Source: UBA6624 sp964507645 (GTDB taxonomy: Bacteria > UBP7 > UBA6624). From it: a DNA stretch of 40,725 nucleotides. Made by a program: the position numbers and the translations under genes. Below the pieces are notes generated by a model. The model was not told where the DNA came from and did not search any database. It was given only the letters and a program-made list of their open reading frames with translations. The DNA lies in the NCBI GenBank assembly GCA_964507645.1, contig CAZDPU010000007.1:1-40725 (forward strand). Reading direction: 5' to 3'. Shown in pieces: positions 33,770 through 40,725 of this stretch (the stretch's first letter is position 1; every line of letters starts with the position of its first letter).

Positions 33770-34995
33770 TGAAATTATTTTTAGCTTTTTCCCTTTTTCT
33801 TTTTGGTCAAGGTATCGGATTTAGCACAAGATGGGAAAACCCAGAACCTGGCGAGATGCTGTTGCCAGACTTTCAAACTTTTGATTATGAGTGGAGAGAA
33901 TACTCTCTAGAGGACGTAAGGGAATTTTCTGTAATATTCTTATTCCATCCCCTGGATAACACTGCCGCAAAAACGCGGGAAAGAAACCTGAGGGAGCTTT
34001 CCACGCTAAATGATTTTATTGATGTATTTTCAATAACCCACGAAGGAAACTGGGGCAGCAACAGGGAGCTTGGAAAAAGAATAGAGCCAGAATACCCAAT
34101 ACTGTTCTCGCAACCAGACACAAAACTTGAAAACTGGGTTGAGAGTTGGAAAAAAAGCCTCCCTAGCGCACTTCTTGTAAAGGATGGTGAGGTGTTGGCT
34201 CATGGAGAGCCTTTAGCGATTCTGTCTATAGTTTTAGACATTGAGGCTGGGTTTGAAATCCCCTCTTTTGCAAATTCTGGAAGCTTGGGATTTTGGTCCA
34301 ATGTAGAAAGTTTAGAAGATGGTCCAAAGTCAAATTTAACAAAATGGTTGAATTGGAAACACATGAACTCGCAACCCCCCTCTTCAAAAAGCGTCCTTGA
34401 AGAGGGTCTCCTGATGCTCGGCTGGAGCGAAAAAATGGGTAAAAAAATTAAAAAAAATTTAGCTTGGGGTTGGCTAAGTCGCGCCATTGAAGCCGGCCCT
34501 CCAAAAGGACAAAGCCCTGATGTTTGGCTTGAGGAGGTTTTGCCTGAAATTTCTTTCTGGGAGGAGCTGGAGCCAGATTCTCATGCCTGGATTTATTTTT
34601 TAGCACAAGATTTTAAAAATGCATCCATCAAATTTGATCAAGCTTCAATTGAAGAGGAAGGATTTATGGCTTCTGTCTCTGCAGTGAACAGCCTCATCAG
34701 CAAAGGCCTGTATGAAAACCTCGACACCCCCCAGGTGCTGCTACCTGCCCTTTTCCAAGAAATATTCACGACGGCGAGAGACTCGACAAGGGGGCCCTTG
34801 ATGGAATATTTTTTGTCAATGGTGCAAAAGCAAGAGGCATGGTGGCCAGGTCTCAAAAAACCTGATCACTTTTACTTTGTGCAGGGGATTGCCCGCTACT
34901 ACTCAAAAGAAAAGGAATCCTCTTTTCAATATTTTGAAAAACTCGAAAATGACCCAGATTGGCTAAACGTTCTCCATTCTTGGGAGATATATTGA
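33769..34995 (+). CDS. Secreted protein with thioredoxin-like N-terminal region, unknown
   Basis: A 408-residue protein with a signal peptide (about 1-19). Residues 30-160 look like a redoxin fold without active cysteines: GEMLLPDFQTFDYEWREYSL, SVIFLFHPLDN in the position of the catalytic loop, DVFSITHEGNWG, and SALLVKDGEVLAHG as the last strands. The remainder is helical and Trp-rich, with TPR-like spacing (AWGWLSRAIEAG, FVQGIARYYSKEKESSFQYF). A periplasmic adaptor or scaffold is plausible. I do not recognise a named family. Neighbours on both sides are also envelope proteins. Confidence 0.5.
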   Translation: MKLFLAFSLFLFGQGIGFSTRWENPEPGEMLLPDFQTFDYEWREYSLEDVREFSVIFLFHPLDNTAAKTRERNLRELSTLNDFIDVFSITHEGNWGSNRELGKRIEPEYPILFSQPDTKLENWVESWKKSLPSALLVKDGEVLAHGEPLAILSIVLDIEAGFEIPSFANSGSLGFWSNVESLEDGPKSNLTKWLNWKHMNSQPPSSKSVLEEGLLMLGWSEKMGKKIKKNLAWGWLSRAIEAGPPKGQSPDVWLEEVLPEISFWEELEPDSHAWIYFLAQDFKNASIKFDQASIEEEGFMASVSAVNSLISKGLYENLDTPQVLLPALFQEIFTTARDSTRGPLMEYFLSMVQKQEAWWPGLKKPDHFYFVQGIARYYSKEKESSFQYFEKLENDPDWLNVLHSWEIY

Positions 34996-35417
34996 TTTTT
35001 AAAATTCTTTTATTGATTTCTTTTTCGTGGATCGTCTACTCTGTTGGGAGGGTTAATGTTTTAAAAAAAACCATTTCCCTAACTAGAAAAAAAATTTCAA
35101 AATTAGAAAATGCATATTTGTTAACGCTGGAAGACCTGAAGCTTCTTTTGGATTCTGATTTGGACCAAAAGCGAATCTTGATTTCATTGGCGGACTTTCT
35201 AAAATCAACACCAGATAAATTCGAAGAAAGCCAGGTGTCGCAATTCAGGGAAATAAAAAAAAAATCTGAGAACATACATATCAACGTCTTGCTCGAAGAG
35301 CAAATTTCAATATCAAAAAAAATTATCCTTGAGAAAAAACTAGAATTAGAACTTGTTAGCAGGTTGAAAAAAATGAATTCTTCTTTTTGGCTTGACCCGC
35401 TTAACGCTGGCAAATAA
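34992..35417 (+). CDS. Membrane-anchored coiled-coil protein, unknown
   Basis: A protein of about 141 residues with an N-terminal membrane helix followed by charged helices rich in Lys, Glu and Leu, likely coiled coil. I placed the start at TTG 34992, which overlaps the previous stop as TTGA and has GGGAG six bases upstream. The longer frame from TTG 34959 lacks such a site. The layout of one helix plus a four-helix-like domain recalls LemA, but the LemA signature is not visible. It overlaps prfB by one base. Confidence 0.5.
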   Translation: MIFKILLLISFSWIVYSVGRVNVLKKTISLTRKKISKLENAYLLTLEDLKLLLDSDLDQKRILISLADFLKSTPDKFEESQVSQFREIKKKSENIHINVLLEEQISISKKIILEKKLELELVSRLKKMNSSFWLDPLNAGK

Positions 35418-36511
35418 TGGAACTTGACCATCTTTTAGAAATGATTTCTCAAATCAAAACCCTACATAAAAGGGTGATGAGTACTGTTGATAGACAAAGC
35501 GTTAATGATGAGATAAAGAGAATAGAAAAAAAACTAACGCAGGAAGAGTATTGGAGTGATTCAAAAAAATCCATACCCTTGCAAAAAAACCTTGTTTCTC
35601 TTCGCAAAAAAGAAGAGGTTGTCGAAGTTTTAGAAAAAGAAATTGTCGATATTGCTGACAATGCTGAACTTTTGGGATTTGATTTTGATGAAAACATTTT
35701 AGAAAGTTCAATCGAGCTTGCAAAAAAACTATTAAAAAAGTTGGAAAAGCTTGAAATTGAATTTCTTTTTAAATCCGATGAAGATAAAAACGACTGCATT
35801 TTAACAATTAATGCTGGAGCTGGTGGGGTTGATGCTCAGGACTGGGCAAATATTTTGCTACGCATGTATCTTAGGTGGGCTGAAATAATGGGGTTTAAAG
35901 CAAAACAAATTTCAAAAACAACAGGGACAGAAGCGGGGATTTTGTCATCGACAATCCTGATTCAAGGGATGTGGGCTTCTGGTTGGCTTTCTGGAGAGGC
36001 TGGGGTGCACCGTCTTGTAAGGCTTTCTCCTTTTGATTCTGCAAAACGTAGACATACTTCGTTTGCAAATGTTGAAATAACGCCCAAGATAGAAGAATCT
36101 CAAGATTCAAGCCTCGACATGAAGGATGTTGAGGTTTCTTTTTACAAAAGCGGTGGGCCAGGAGGACAGCATGCAAACAAAACATCCTCGGCGGTAAGGG
36201 CTGTTCACAAGCCAACAGGGCTTGTTGTGACATGTTCGAATGAAAGAAGCCAGCATCAAAACAAATCGATTGCCTTGGCTGTTTTGAAGAGCCGTTTGGC
36301 CCAGCTTAAAAAGGAGGAAGAGATTGGCAAAAGGGCTGAAAATCAAAAGGTAGAAATATCATGGGGGAATCAAATTCGATCTTATGTCCTTCACCCCTAC
36401 CAAATGGTCAAGGATATGCGGACTAGCTCCGAATCCGGCAATGTTCAAAAAATACTAGATGGGGATTTGGTTGGAATGATGAGGGATTTTTTGCTTCATG
36501 CTGATGTTTAA
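35417..36511 (+). CDS. prfB: Peptide chain release factor 2
   Basis: RF2, 364 residues, which releases the peptide at UGA and UAA. The catalytic GGQ is in SGGPGGQHANKTSSAVR (249-251). The stop-codon recognition tripeptide SPF is at 204-206 in RLVRLSPFDSAKRRHTSF, which separates it from RF1 (PxT). The frame is open from the ATG to the end without the programmed frameshift at about codon 25 known from many bacteria, so the autoregulatory circuit is absent here. It overlaps the genes on both sides. Confidence 0.97.
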   Translation: MELDHLLEMISQIKTLHKRVMSTVDRQSVNDEIKRIEKKLTQEEYWSDSKKSIPLQKNLVSLRKKEEVVEVLEKEIVDIADNAELLGFDFDENILESSIELAKKLLKKLEKLEIEFLFKSDEDKNDCILTINAGAGGVDAQDWANILLRMYLRWAEIMGFKAKQISKTTGTEAGILSSTILIQGMWASGWLSGEAGVHRLVRLSPFDSAKRRHTSFANVEITPKIEESQDSSLDMKDVEVSFYKSGGPGGQHANKTSSAVRAVHKPTGLVVTCSNERSQHQNKSIALAVLKSRLAQLKKEEEIGKRAENQKVEISWGNQIRSYVLHPYQMVKDMRTSSESGNVQKILDGDLVGMMRDFLLHADV

Positions 36512-37106
36512 AAGTCTTTTTGTCTTTTTGCTGCTCGTAACATCTGTCGAATGCCCAGAAGACATTGTTGAAAAAAATATTTTTTCAGATTCAATATATC
36601 ATTTTTTTAACACCTCTCAAGAAAAAGTTGACTTGGTTTTTGTTGCTGGGAAAAATGAAAAAGAAAATGAAAGGGTCGTTTTTTTCAAGAGAGCCTTTAG
36701 GGCAAAAATATTTTTGAAAAAAATTGAAGAAAAGTCTCTTCTTGACTTTGTTGACATAAGTGGTGGCATCTTCGTTGAAAAAGATGATGAAAAATTAGAA
36801 ATAAAACTACTGGGCCCTGACAAAGATGGGTATCTTGAAGCTGCTCCAATAAGCCCCAATCAGATTGTTGTTGTTGCTCTTGATGGCGTTATAAAAAGCA
36901 ACCTTTTTGGCGATAATGAGGCAGATTCTTTTTTTGATCCAGTGATCAGAAGCATCCAGGATACTAAAATTTTAGAAAAATTTCCACAACTATCTGAGAA
37001 AAATATACATATCCAAAATTTTGAACCTTTAAACTTAGCTGATGCGCCAAGTATTAGGATAACTGCAGAAAGTGTATGTTTCAGACATTTGAAAAATAAA
37101 CAATGA
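36498..37106 (+). CDS. Secreted protein, unknown
   Basis: A 202-residue protein with an N-terminal hydrophobic signal (SLFVFLLLVTSV). A soluble alpha/beta domain follows, with KVDLVFVAGKNEKENERVV, SGGIFVEKDDEKLEIKLLGP and QIVVVALDGVIKSNLFGDN. No motif that I recognise. A lipobox is not convincing because the Cys follows VE. It starts 14 bases before the end of prfB and overlaps surE by 4 bases, so it is translated as part of the operon. Confidence 0.5.
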   Translation: MLMFKSLFVFLLLVTSVECPEDIVEKNIFSDSIYHFFNTSQEKVDLVFVAGKNEKENERVVFFKRAFRAKIFLKKIEEKSLLDFVDISGGIFVEKDDEKLEIKLLGPDKDGYLEAAPISPNQIVVVALDGVIKSNLFGDNEADSFFDPVIRSIQDTKILEKFPQLSEKNIHIQNFEPLNLADAPSIRITAESVCFRHLKNKQ

Positions 37107-37885
37107 TACTTCTGACCAATGATGATGGCGGAATGTCCCCAACCCTTGAAAAAACAATCAGGGCCTTGGGGGATCTTGAAGCAGTAATAGCGGTTCCTTC
37201 AGAAGATGTTTCTGGGTGCTCAATGTGTATAACCATTGACAAAGAGATACTTGTTGAAAAAAAGAAAATCTTCGGACGTGATGTGTTTATCTGTGGTGGA
37301 AAAACTGCAGATTGTGTTTTGCTTGGTAAAACAATTTCAAAAAAACCAATCCAGGGATTGATTAGCGGAATCAACACGGGTCCAAACCTAGGTTTGGACA
37401 TTATTTATTCAGGAACTGTAGCCGGCGCAAGAAAAGGGTCTCTTTTGGGGATTCCTTCAGTTGCAATCTCTATGGAAAGAGGTTCTGAAAAAAATCAAAA
37501 AGTTTTTTACGAATCAGCATACTCGCTATTGGGGATGATAACAAATTTACTCCTTGTTAACCCTCCTCCAAAAAACCACTTTGTGAATATCAACATACCA
37601 AATCAACCTATTGAAAACATTGCAGGAGCGATAACAACAGTTGCAGGAAGACGAGGTTATGAAGACAGAATGTCTCAAAGGGAAACAAGGGGGGAAACGC
37701 TTGTTTTCATCTGTGAGGATGAAAGGGTTGTAGAAGATTTTACACCTGGAACAGATTCATGGGCAATTAGTAAAAACTTTGTCTCTTTGACACTCTTAAA
37801 AGATATGATTAATGAATCTGTTACGGATTGGGATTTGGACTCATGGGCCAAGTCCATCAATTCGTTTTTGGAGGTTAAAAAATGA
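37103..37885 (+). CDS. surE: 5'/3'-nucleotidase SurE
   Basis: SurE, 260 residues, a metal-dependent nucleoside monophosphate phosphatase linked to stationary-phase survival. The N-terminal metal site LTNDDGGMSP is present, along with the Ser in PSEDVSGCSM and GKTADCVLLG. The second half has SGINTGPNLGLDIIYSGTVAG and GSLLGIPSVAIS, both canonical. TDSWAISKNFVSLTLL near the end corresponds to the conserved TDxxAxxxGyvSiTPL. ATGA overlaps at both ends. Confidence 0.95.
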   Translation: MILLTNDDGGMSPTLEKTIRALGDLEAVIAVPSEDVSGCSMCITIDKEILVEKKKIFGRDVFICGGKTADCVLLGKTISKKPIQGLISGINTGPNLGLDIIYSGTVAGARKGSLLGIPSVAISMERGSEKNQKVFYESAYSLLGMITNLLLVNPPPKNHFVNINIPNQPIENIAGAITTVAGRRGYEDRMSQRETRGETLVFICEDERVVEDFTPGTDSWAISKNFVSLTLLKDMINESVTDWDLDSWAKSINSFLEVKK

Positions 37886-38046
37886 AAAATTCTAATTTGA
37901 AAATTTTTCAACTAATTATCGGTTTGTTTGTTGTTGTTTTTGTTGTGAGGTCTGTTTCACAGGGGATAAGCGGAACAAGGGCTTCAGATGTTCCTATAAA
38001 AGAAAACTCAGAGAAAGGTCACCACGAAGAGGCTGGGGGCCATTAG
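37882..38046 (+). CDS. 54-residue membrane peptide with His-rich tail
   Basis: A short frame that begins in an ATGA overlap with surE behind a strong GGAGG (37871-37875). It encodes MKNSNLKIFQLIIGLFVVVF, a single membrane helix (about 8-24), then a polar tail ending GHHEEAGGH. The overlap, the strong ribosome binding site and the tight spacing (3 bases before the next start) support a real gene. The histidines and acidic residues could bind a metal ion. Otherwise the function is unknown. Confidence 0.62.
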   Translation: MKNSNLKIFQLIIGLFVVVFVVRSVSQGISGTRASDVPIKENSEKGHHEEAGGH

Positions 38047-38049
38047 TTT

Positions 38050-38898
38050 TTGTTTGATTACCTAATCTGTGGGCTTGGCTCTATGGGAAATGCAATTGCA
38101 GACCTGCTTGAGTCTAGCAAAAAAAAATTTCATGTTTCAGAAAGCCTGCATTCTGCAGAACAATGCACTAAAAAAGGATACCCTTCACTAAAGCTGCTTG
38201 ATGTAAGTGTAAAAAACCCGCTTATTGTTTTTGTTTGTTACCCCGATCTTGTTGCAGCAAAAACAAAGTGGCCAGAATCACTTAATAACAAAAATGTTTT
38301 TTTTGTCTGTATGACCGGTTGGCCTGTTCTGTATGGTGAATGGCCATCCAAAAGCAATGTTTTAATGTATGCCCCAAAGGCAATTGCGTCTAAGCTGGAC
38401 AGAAAAAAATTCATGGTTGCGTTTTCTGTACACCAAAAAACAAACCTTTCTCTAGACCCCTTGGACCATCTTGATAAAATCTTTGAGCCCAGAAAAACTA
38501 TTGAGGTGACCCCTGTTGAAGAGATGCGTTCAGATCTTTTGAGCGAACAGCTTGTGCTGTGTGGCTGGGGTCCTTTGGTCAGTTTGCTGACATATAAGAA
38601 ATTGATTGAGGTTGGGATCCCGAAAGAGCTTGCATGGGAAGAGTGCACCAGGGAAGCTGCTTACATTTTTGAAACTCTTGCATCTTTGGGACCAGAAAAA
38701 TTCTCAAAAAAAATCAGCTCTCTTGCGCTAAGGGGGGGCTATAAGGCAATAAAAGATTTCCCGTTTGCACATTGGGACAAAATGATTGATAAGATGTATG
38801 AGAATATAGAAAATGAAAACATATCCAGCGCAACAGACAGCATGCTGCCTTCAGAAAAAGATGCTAAGAAGTTTTGGAAAGAACTAGATGATGAATAA
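38050..38898 (+). CDS. Divergent ketol-acid reductoisomerase-like protein
   Basis: A 282-residue protein with an N-terminal Rossmann domain (LICGLGSMGNAIADLL) and a helical C-terminal domain matching the knotted domain of KARI/IlvC. MYAPKAIAS parallels the KARI MVAPKGPG. EEMRSDLLSEQLVLCGWG parallels EExxTDLxGEQxxLCGG and keeps metal ligands Asp162 and Glu166. WEECTREAAYIFETL keeps Glu198 and Glu202. The catalytic His of the FAHGF loop is replaced (FVCMTGWP). The start is TTG 38050. It overlaps the LeuA-type gene by 11 bases. It may be a KARI with altered substrate or a non-catalytic relative. Confidence 0.68.
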   Translation: MFDYLICGLGSMGNAIADLLESSKKKFHVSESLHSAEQCTKKGYPSLKLLDVSVKNPLIVFVCYPDLVAAKTKWPESLNNKNVFFVCMTGWPVLYGEWPSKSNVLMYAPKAIASKLDRKKFMVAFSVHQKTNLSLDPLDHLDKIFEPRKTIEVTPVEEMRSDLLSEQLVLCGWGPLVSLLTYKKLIEVGIPKELAWEECTREAAYIFETLASLGPEKFSKKISSLALRGGYKAIKDFPFAHWDKMIDKMYENIENENISSATDSMLPSEKDAKKFWKELDDE

Positions 38899-40258
38899 TC
38901 TTTATATTGACCCGAAAAAATACACTAAAAACAACACTTTCCCAAATCCGAATGAGATAAAAATATATGACACAACTTTAAGGGATGGGGAGCAGACTCC
39001 CGGGGTCGCCTACTCTCCTGAACAAAAATATGAAATAACCAAAATGATTTCTGATATTGGTGTTCATATCGTCGATGTTGGATTCCCTTTTGTTTCTTCT
39101 TCAGAGAGGGAGACTTTGCGAAAGATAATTGAAGGAAAAAGGCTTGGGGAGATTAGAAAAGATCTAGAGATTCTTGTTATGTGTAGAGCGAACAAGAATG
39201 ATGTTGATGCAACTTTAAAAACCTTGGAGGGAGTTGGCGCAAAGCCTTCAGAAATTACATTTTTAACATTTACCTCGGCAAGTGATCTTCATATAAAGGT
39301 AAAACTTGGTCCCACATTGCTAAAACGAGAACAAAAAACATCCTCGATTGAAGATATTTCTTGGTACAAAGAGGCAAATTGCAAAATGATGGAAGAGATT
39401 TGCTCTTATATAAAGTCTCATGGGGTTAAAAAAATTGAACTCGGGACAGAGGACGCAAGCAGGGCTGAAATTAGTTACCTCACCGAGCTAATTGACAGGT
39501 CTGTTCAAGCGGGTGCAACAAGGTACATCTTTCCCGACACAACCGGGTCTCTAACCCCTGAGGCAACAAGATATTATGCGAGAGAGTTGAGAAAAGCCTT
39601 CCCCAGGTTGCCAATGGTTAGCCATTTTCATAATGATTTTGATCTTGCTGCAATAAACACCTTGGTTGCTCTTCAGGAGGGGATAGAGGGTTTTAGCGTA
39701 TCTGTTAACGGGATAGGGGAAAGGGCTGGAAATGCGGCTTTGCATAATGTTGTTGTTGCTTTAAAGGTTTTGTACGGTGTTGAAATTCCCCAATTCAAAT
39801 ATAAAAATCTGAAAAAACTTTCCAGTCTTGTTGAATCGTATTCTGGAATGCCGATTAGGCCCAATGAACCCGCTGTTGGAAGAAATGTTTTTGCTCACGA
39901 GTCTGGAATTCACACTCATGGCATGCTTAAAGATCCTCAAACATACGAACCAATCCCACATGACTTGCTTGATGTTGAAACGCGTTTTGTCTATGGTAAA
40001 CATACAGGTATGGCCCTTGTGAATGACTTGCTTGAAAAATATGCTTCTGAAATTAGTGAAAAGGGCATAGATGTAACCGAGAGATTTAAGGGGAAAATAC
40101 TCCGTAAAATCAAAATGAGAAGAGAGGAGATGGCAGAAGAAAATGTTGCCCTTGCTGCAATGAATGAATATAGAAAGATATTAAAAAAAATTGAAATTGA
40201 CGAAAATGAAGTTTTGAAAATGATCTTTTCGCTTGGAGAAAAGCATGAAAAAAATTAA
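38888..40258 (+). CDS. 2-isopropylmalate/homocitrate/citramalate synthase family enzyme
   Basis: A 456-residue member of the DRE-TIM barrel condensing enzymes. The catalytic DTTLRDGEQTPGVAYSPEQK (about 27-46) is nearly canonical. The metal-binding HFHNDFDLA, SVNGIGERAGNAAL and the catalytic ESGIHTHG with YGKHTG are all present. The C-terminus is short and helical and lacks the allosteric domain of standard LeuA (about 510 residues), so it resembles NifV/homocitrate-type or archaeal forms. It condenses an acetyl group from acetyl-CoA with a 2-oxoacid, but which oxoacid cannot be told. It overlaps the thiolase gene by 14 bases. Confidence 0.85.
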   Translation: MMNNLYIDPKKYTKNNTFPNPNEIKIYDTTLRDGEQTPGVAYSPEQKYEITKMISDIGVHIVDVGFPFVSSSERETLRKIIEGKRLGEIRKDLEILVMCRANKNDVDATLKTLEGVGAKPSEITFLTFTSASDLHIKVKLGPTLLKREQKTSSIEDISWYKEANCKMMEEICSYIKSHGVKKIELGTEDASRAEISYLTELIDRSVQAGATRYIFPDTTGSLTPEATRYYARELRKAFPRLPMVSHFHNDFDLAAINTLVALQEGIEGFSVSVNGIGERAGNAALHNVVVALKVLYGVEIPQFKYKNLKKLSSLVESYSGMPIRPNEPAVGRNVFAHESGIHTHGMLKDPQTYEPIPHDLLDVETRFVYGKHTGMALVNDLLEKYASEISEKGIDVTERFKGKILRKIKMRREEMAEENVALAAMNEYRKILKKIEIDENEVLKMIFSLGEKHEKN

Positions 40259-40725
40259 ACTTGCTGAACCTGTTGCAATTATTGGGGCAAAAAGAACGCC
40301 TATTGGGAAGTTTGGTGGAGGCTTGGCTTCATTTAGCGCTGTTGATCTTGGAACAATAGCTTCTAAAAACGCAATTGAACAATCGGGAATAAAACATCGA
40401 GATATTTCTTTTGCTGTTTTTGGGCAGGTTTTACAAGCTGGGGCTGGACAAAATCCTGCAAGACAGGTTGCTCTTGGTGCCGGAATGCTGGAAAACAGTC
40501 TTGCCTTTACCGTAAATATGGTTTGTGGAAGCGGGCTCAAGGCAATTCACCTTGCAGCACAATCCGTTAGAAGTGGTGAACATGACTTTGTTTTAGCAGG
40601 GGGGATGGAATCAATGTCGAATACCCCTTATTACTCGAGGAAAAGTCGTTGGGGAACGGGGTACGGAAACATGTTTCTTGAAGATGGGATGCTTGCAGAT
40701 GGTTTAACAGATGCTTATAGTAAAA
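40245..40725 (+). CDS. Thiolase (acetyl-CoA C-acyltransferase), N-terminal part
   Basis: The first 160 residues of a thiolase, cut by the window end. AIIGAKRTPIGKFGGGLASF at the N-terminus, FGQVLQAGAGQNPARQVALG and the nucleophile in VNMVCGSGLKAIHLAA (Cys about 89) are canonical, followed by LAGGMESMSNTPYY. This pattern fits acetyl-CoA acetyltransferase (AtoB/PhaA) or 3-ketoacyl-CoA thiolase. The second catalytic half lies outside the window. The ATG lies 14 bases before the preceding stop, behind GGAG (40235-40238). Confidence 0.93.
   Translation, partial: MKKIKLAEPVAIIGAKRTPIGKFGGGLASFSAVDLGTIASKNAIEQSGIKHRDISFAVFGQVLQAGAGQNPARQVALGAGMLENSLAFTVNMVCGSGLKAIHLAAQSVRSGEHDFVLAGGMESMSNTPYYSRKSRWGTGYGNMFLEDGMLADGLTDAYSK

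Noticed and set aside
1..40725. CRISPR arrays, tRNA or rRNA genes, insertion sequences, prophage or defence islands
   Set aside because: No repeat-spacer pattern, transposase, integrase, nuclease cluster or non-coding gap large enough was seen. The only tandem repeat is inside rpsP.

Overview
The window is a gene-dense, AT-rich bacterial chromosome segment. Almost every base is coding, most neighbouring genes overlap by 1-14 bases, and no stretch over about 105 bases lacks a gene. I see no tRNA, rRNA, CRISPR array, insertion sequence or phage gene. Lipoprotein signals, AsmA-like envelope proteins and a SURF1 protein (cytochrome oxidase assembly) point to an aerobic Gram-negative organism. A full Mrp-type antiporter cluster plus an NhaC-type antiporter point to sodium cycling, as in marine or saline habitats. 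The gene order rpsP-khpA-trmD-rplS-lepB-rbgA-rnhB recalls Gram-positives and deltaproteobacteria-like lineages. A compact, perhaps marine, deltaproteobacteria-like lineage is my best inference, but the phylum cannot be fixed from the sequence.

Layout. (1) 22-7145, + strand: a ten-gene Mrp/Mbh-type antiporter operon (order E, F, G, split A C-terminus, B, C, D, then two more antiporter-like subunits), ending in a small BON-domain lipoprotein. (2) 7165-11678: a SURF1 gene on the - strand, then + strand Nudix hydrolase, ABC exporter and cysteine aminopeptidase C. (3) 11667-16872, - strand: a translation and secretion cluster transcribed from near 16920. It runs: free-standing SRP M-domain protein, rpsP, khpA, trmD, rplS, signal peptidase I, RbgA-like GTPase, rnhB, second signal peptidase I. 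rimM and the SRP GTPase domain are absent. (4) 16996-25328: 3-hydroxyacyl-CoA dehydrogenase (-), glycosyltransferase (+), NhaC antiporter, pyruvate phosphate dikinase, methyltransferase and an M48 peptidase/helix-hairpin-helix lipoprotein (all -). (5) 25354-30389: a VOC-family protein (+), then on the - strand two AsmA-like or unknown envelope proteins, tsaD, a ThiE/TenI-like protein and a degenerate J-domain protein. (6) 30433-40725, + strand: one long overlapping operon of mazG-like, topA, three unknown envelope proteins, prfB, an unknown secreted protein, surE, a 54-residue membrane peptide, a divergent ketol-acid reductoisomerase homologue, a LeuA/homocitrate-synthase-type enzyme and a thiolase that runs off the window.

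The most unusual points are: the orphan SRP M-domain in the ffh position; rnhB with no normal start codon upstream of its catalytic motif, in the -1 frame of an RbgA-like gene that has lost its guanine-specificity motif; paired signal peptidases with soluble N-terminal domains; a peptidase/DNA-binding-type lipoprotein fusion; a KARI-LeuA-thiolase module; and a recurring -10 hexamer only 7-8 bases before start codons that lack ribosome binding sites, which suggests leaderless transcripts.
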